A stretch of DNA of 64,000 nt from Sialis fuliginosa (taxonomy: Eukaryota > Arthropoda > Insecta > Megaloptera > Sialidae): the NCBI GenBank assembly GCA_961205875.1, contig OY540812.1, forward strand, positions 33,985,098 through 34,049,097, in the 5' to 3' direction. Position 1 is the first letter of the stretch. Every line of letters starts with the position of its first letter. The notes beneath the pieces were generated by a model. It worked only from the letters and a program-made list of their open reading frames with translations, made no database searches and had not been told where the DNA came from. A program made the position numbers and the translations under genes. This document shows, piece by piece, positions 63,163 to 64,000 of the stretch.

Positions 63163-64000
63163 ATTTATGTTTAAGATTATGTTTATGTTTATGTTTATGT
63201 TTATGTTTATGTTTATGTTTATGTTTATGTTTATGTTTATGTTTATGTTTATGTTTATGTTTATGTTTATGTTTATGTTTATGTTTATGTTTATGTTTAT
63301 GTTTATGTTTATGTTTATGTTTATGTTTATGTTTATGTTTATGTTTATGTTTATGTTTATGTTTATGTTTATGTTTATGTTTATGTTTATGTTTATGTTT
63401 ATGTTTTAATTTATGTTTAAGTTTATGATTATGTTTATGTTTAAGCTTATGTTTAAAATTATTATTTGAGTTTATGTGTATGTTTTTTTTTATGTTTTTG
63501 TTTATGTTTATGTTTATGTTTATGTTTATGTTTATGTTTATGTTTATGTTTATGTTTATGTTTATGTTTATGTTTATGTTTATGTTTATGTTTATGTTTA
63601 TGTTTATGTTTATGTTTATGTTTTATGTTTATGTTTATGTTTATGTTTATGTTTATGTTTATGTTTATGTTTATGTTTATGTTTATGTTTATGTTTATGT
63701 TTATGTTTATGTTTATGTTTATGTTTATGTTTATGTTTATGTTTATGTTTATGTTTTAATTTATGTTTAAGTTTATGATTATGTTTATGTTTAAACTTAT
63801 GTTTAAAATTATATTTAAGTTTATGTTTATGTTTTTTTTTATGTTTTTGTTTATGTTTATGTTTATGTTTAAGTTTATGTTTATGTTAATGTTTATGTTT
63901 ATGTTTATGTTTATGTTTATGTTTATGTTTATGTTTAAATTTATATTTAAGTTTATGTTTATGTTTATGTTTAAGTTTTAATTTATGTTTAAGTTTATGT
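63163..64000 (+). repeat. T-arm 22, right-truncated by window
   Basis: Copy of T-arm 20: type 1 marker at 63404, phase slip at 63,621, type 2 marker at 63754. The window ends in the arm-end block, about 110 bp before a dyad is expected. Confidence 0.95.

Larger units (their letters stand above)
1..64000. repeat. Higher-order satellite array of inverted TTTATG/CATAAA arms
   Basis: The whole window is one satellite. T-arm, dyad, A-arm and 265-bp core alternate in the same order from end to end, with 21 full cores all in + orientation. Core-to-core spacing runs from 1,234 to 9,863 bp. The array enters in the middle of a T-arm and leaves in the middle of a T-arm, so neither border is seen. The pattern (simple hexamer, unit, super-unit) is typical of satellite DNA grown by unequal exchange and replication slippage. 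I do not recognise the family by name. Confidence 0.97.

Noticed and set aside
1-64000. Telomere array
   Set aside because: TTTATG resembles TTTAGG or TTTAGGG but lacks the G-run, the orientation reverses every unit, and complex cores are inserted regularly. True telomeric arrays keep one orientation. TTTAGG occurs only as a rare single variant.
1-64000. Assembly artefact or sequencing noise
   Set aside because: The cores are nearly invariant while arms differ by whole hexamers and by shared rare tags in consistent order, as expected of real satellite. Exact copy numbers in pure runs could still be wrong, since such runs are prone to collapse or inflation.

Overview
This window is one uninterrupted block of eukaryotic satellite DNA. 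I can support no protein-coding gene, tRNA, rRNA, CRISPR array or complete autonomous mobile element. More than 90% is built from one hexamer, TTTATG, or its reverse complement CATAAA, with variants such as TTTAAG, TTAATG, TTTATA and CTTAAT. Every long open frame is a by-product, because TTTATG has no stop in any of its three forward frames and reads as Phe-Met, Leu-Cys or Tyr-Val. 64 kb without a gene, the very low GC and the multi-level repeats fit centromeric, pericentromeric, subtelomeric or sex/B-chromosome heterochromatin of an AT-rich eukaryote. The species cannot be told from the sequence.

The basic unit, always in the same orientation, has four parts. (1) A T-arm of TTTATG hexamers, 0.56 to 8.2 kb, with no C except in rare variants. 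(2) A short dyad where TTTATG turns into CATAAA, marked by AAGTTTAT, a 6-base spacer and ATAAACTT. (3) An A-arm, 0.38 to 2.5 kb, with almost no G, mostly a 12-base dimer CATAAACTTAAT or CATAAACTTAAA, turning into pure CATAAA just before part 4. (4) A conserved 265-bp complex core, AACACATTTCG...GATATGATGCAT. There are 21 complete cores and one 12-bp remnant. Each core therefore sits between kilobase-scale inverted arms, a foldback or giant-hairpin layout repeated head to tail.

The core is the only complex and CpG-containing sequence. It holds five same-direction copies of a 20-bp iteron-like motif (invariant ATTCG), a 23-bp dyad, a TATATAAAA box and three ATTTGA motifs exactly 10 bp apart in register with the 20-bp motifs. 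The base skew of the + strand flips from A/C to T/G across each core and back at each dyad.

Regions: 1-12.7 kb has a 4.9-kb duplication of a two-core super-unit (cores 1-5). 12.7-30 kb has two greatly enlarged T-arms with nested 0.8-2.0 kb internal units and a 9.87-kb super-unit duplication (cores 6, 7). 30-39.5 kb is more diverged (core 8, the core remnant, core 9). 39.5-53 kb holds short, very homogeneous units of 1.23-1.83 kb (cores 10-17). 53-64 kb has longer units with a 13.1-kb and a 4.75-kb duplication (cores 18-21). The array runs past both window ends.
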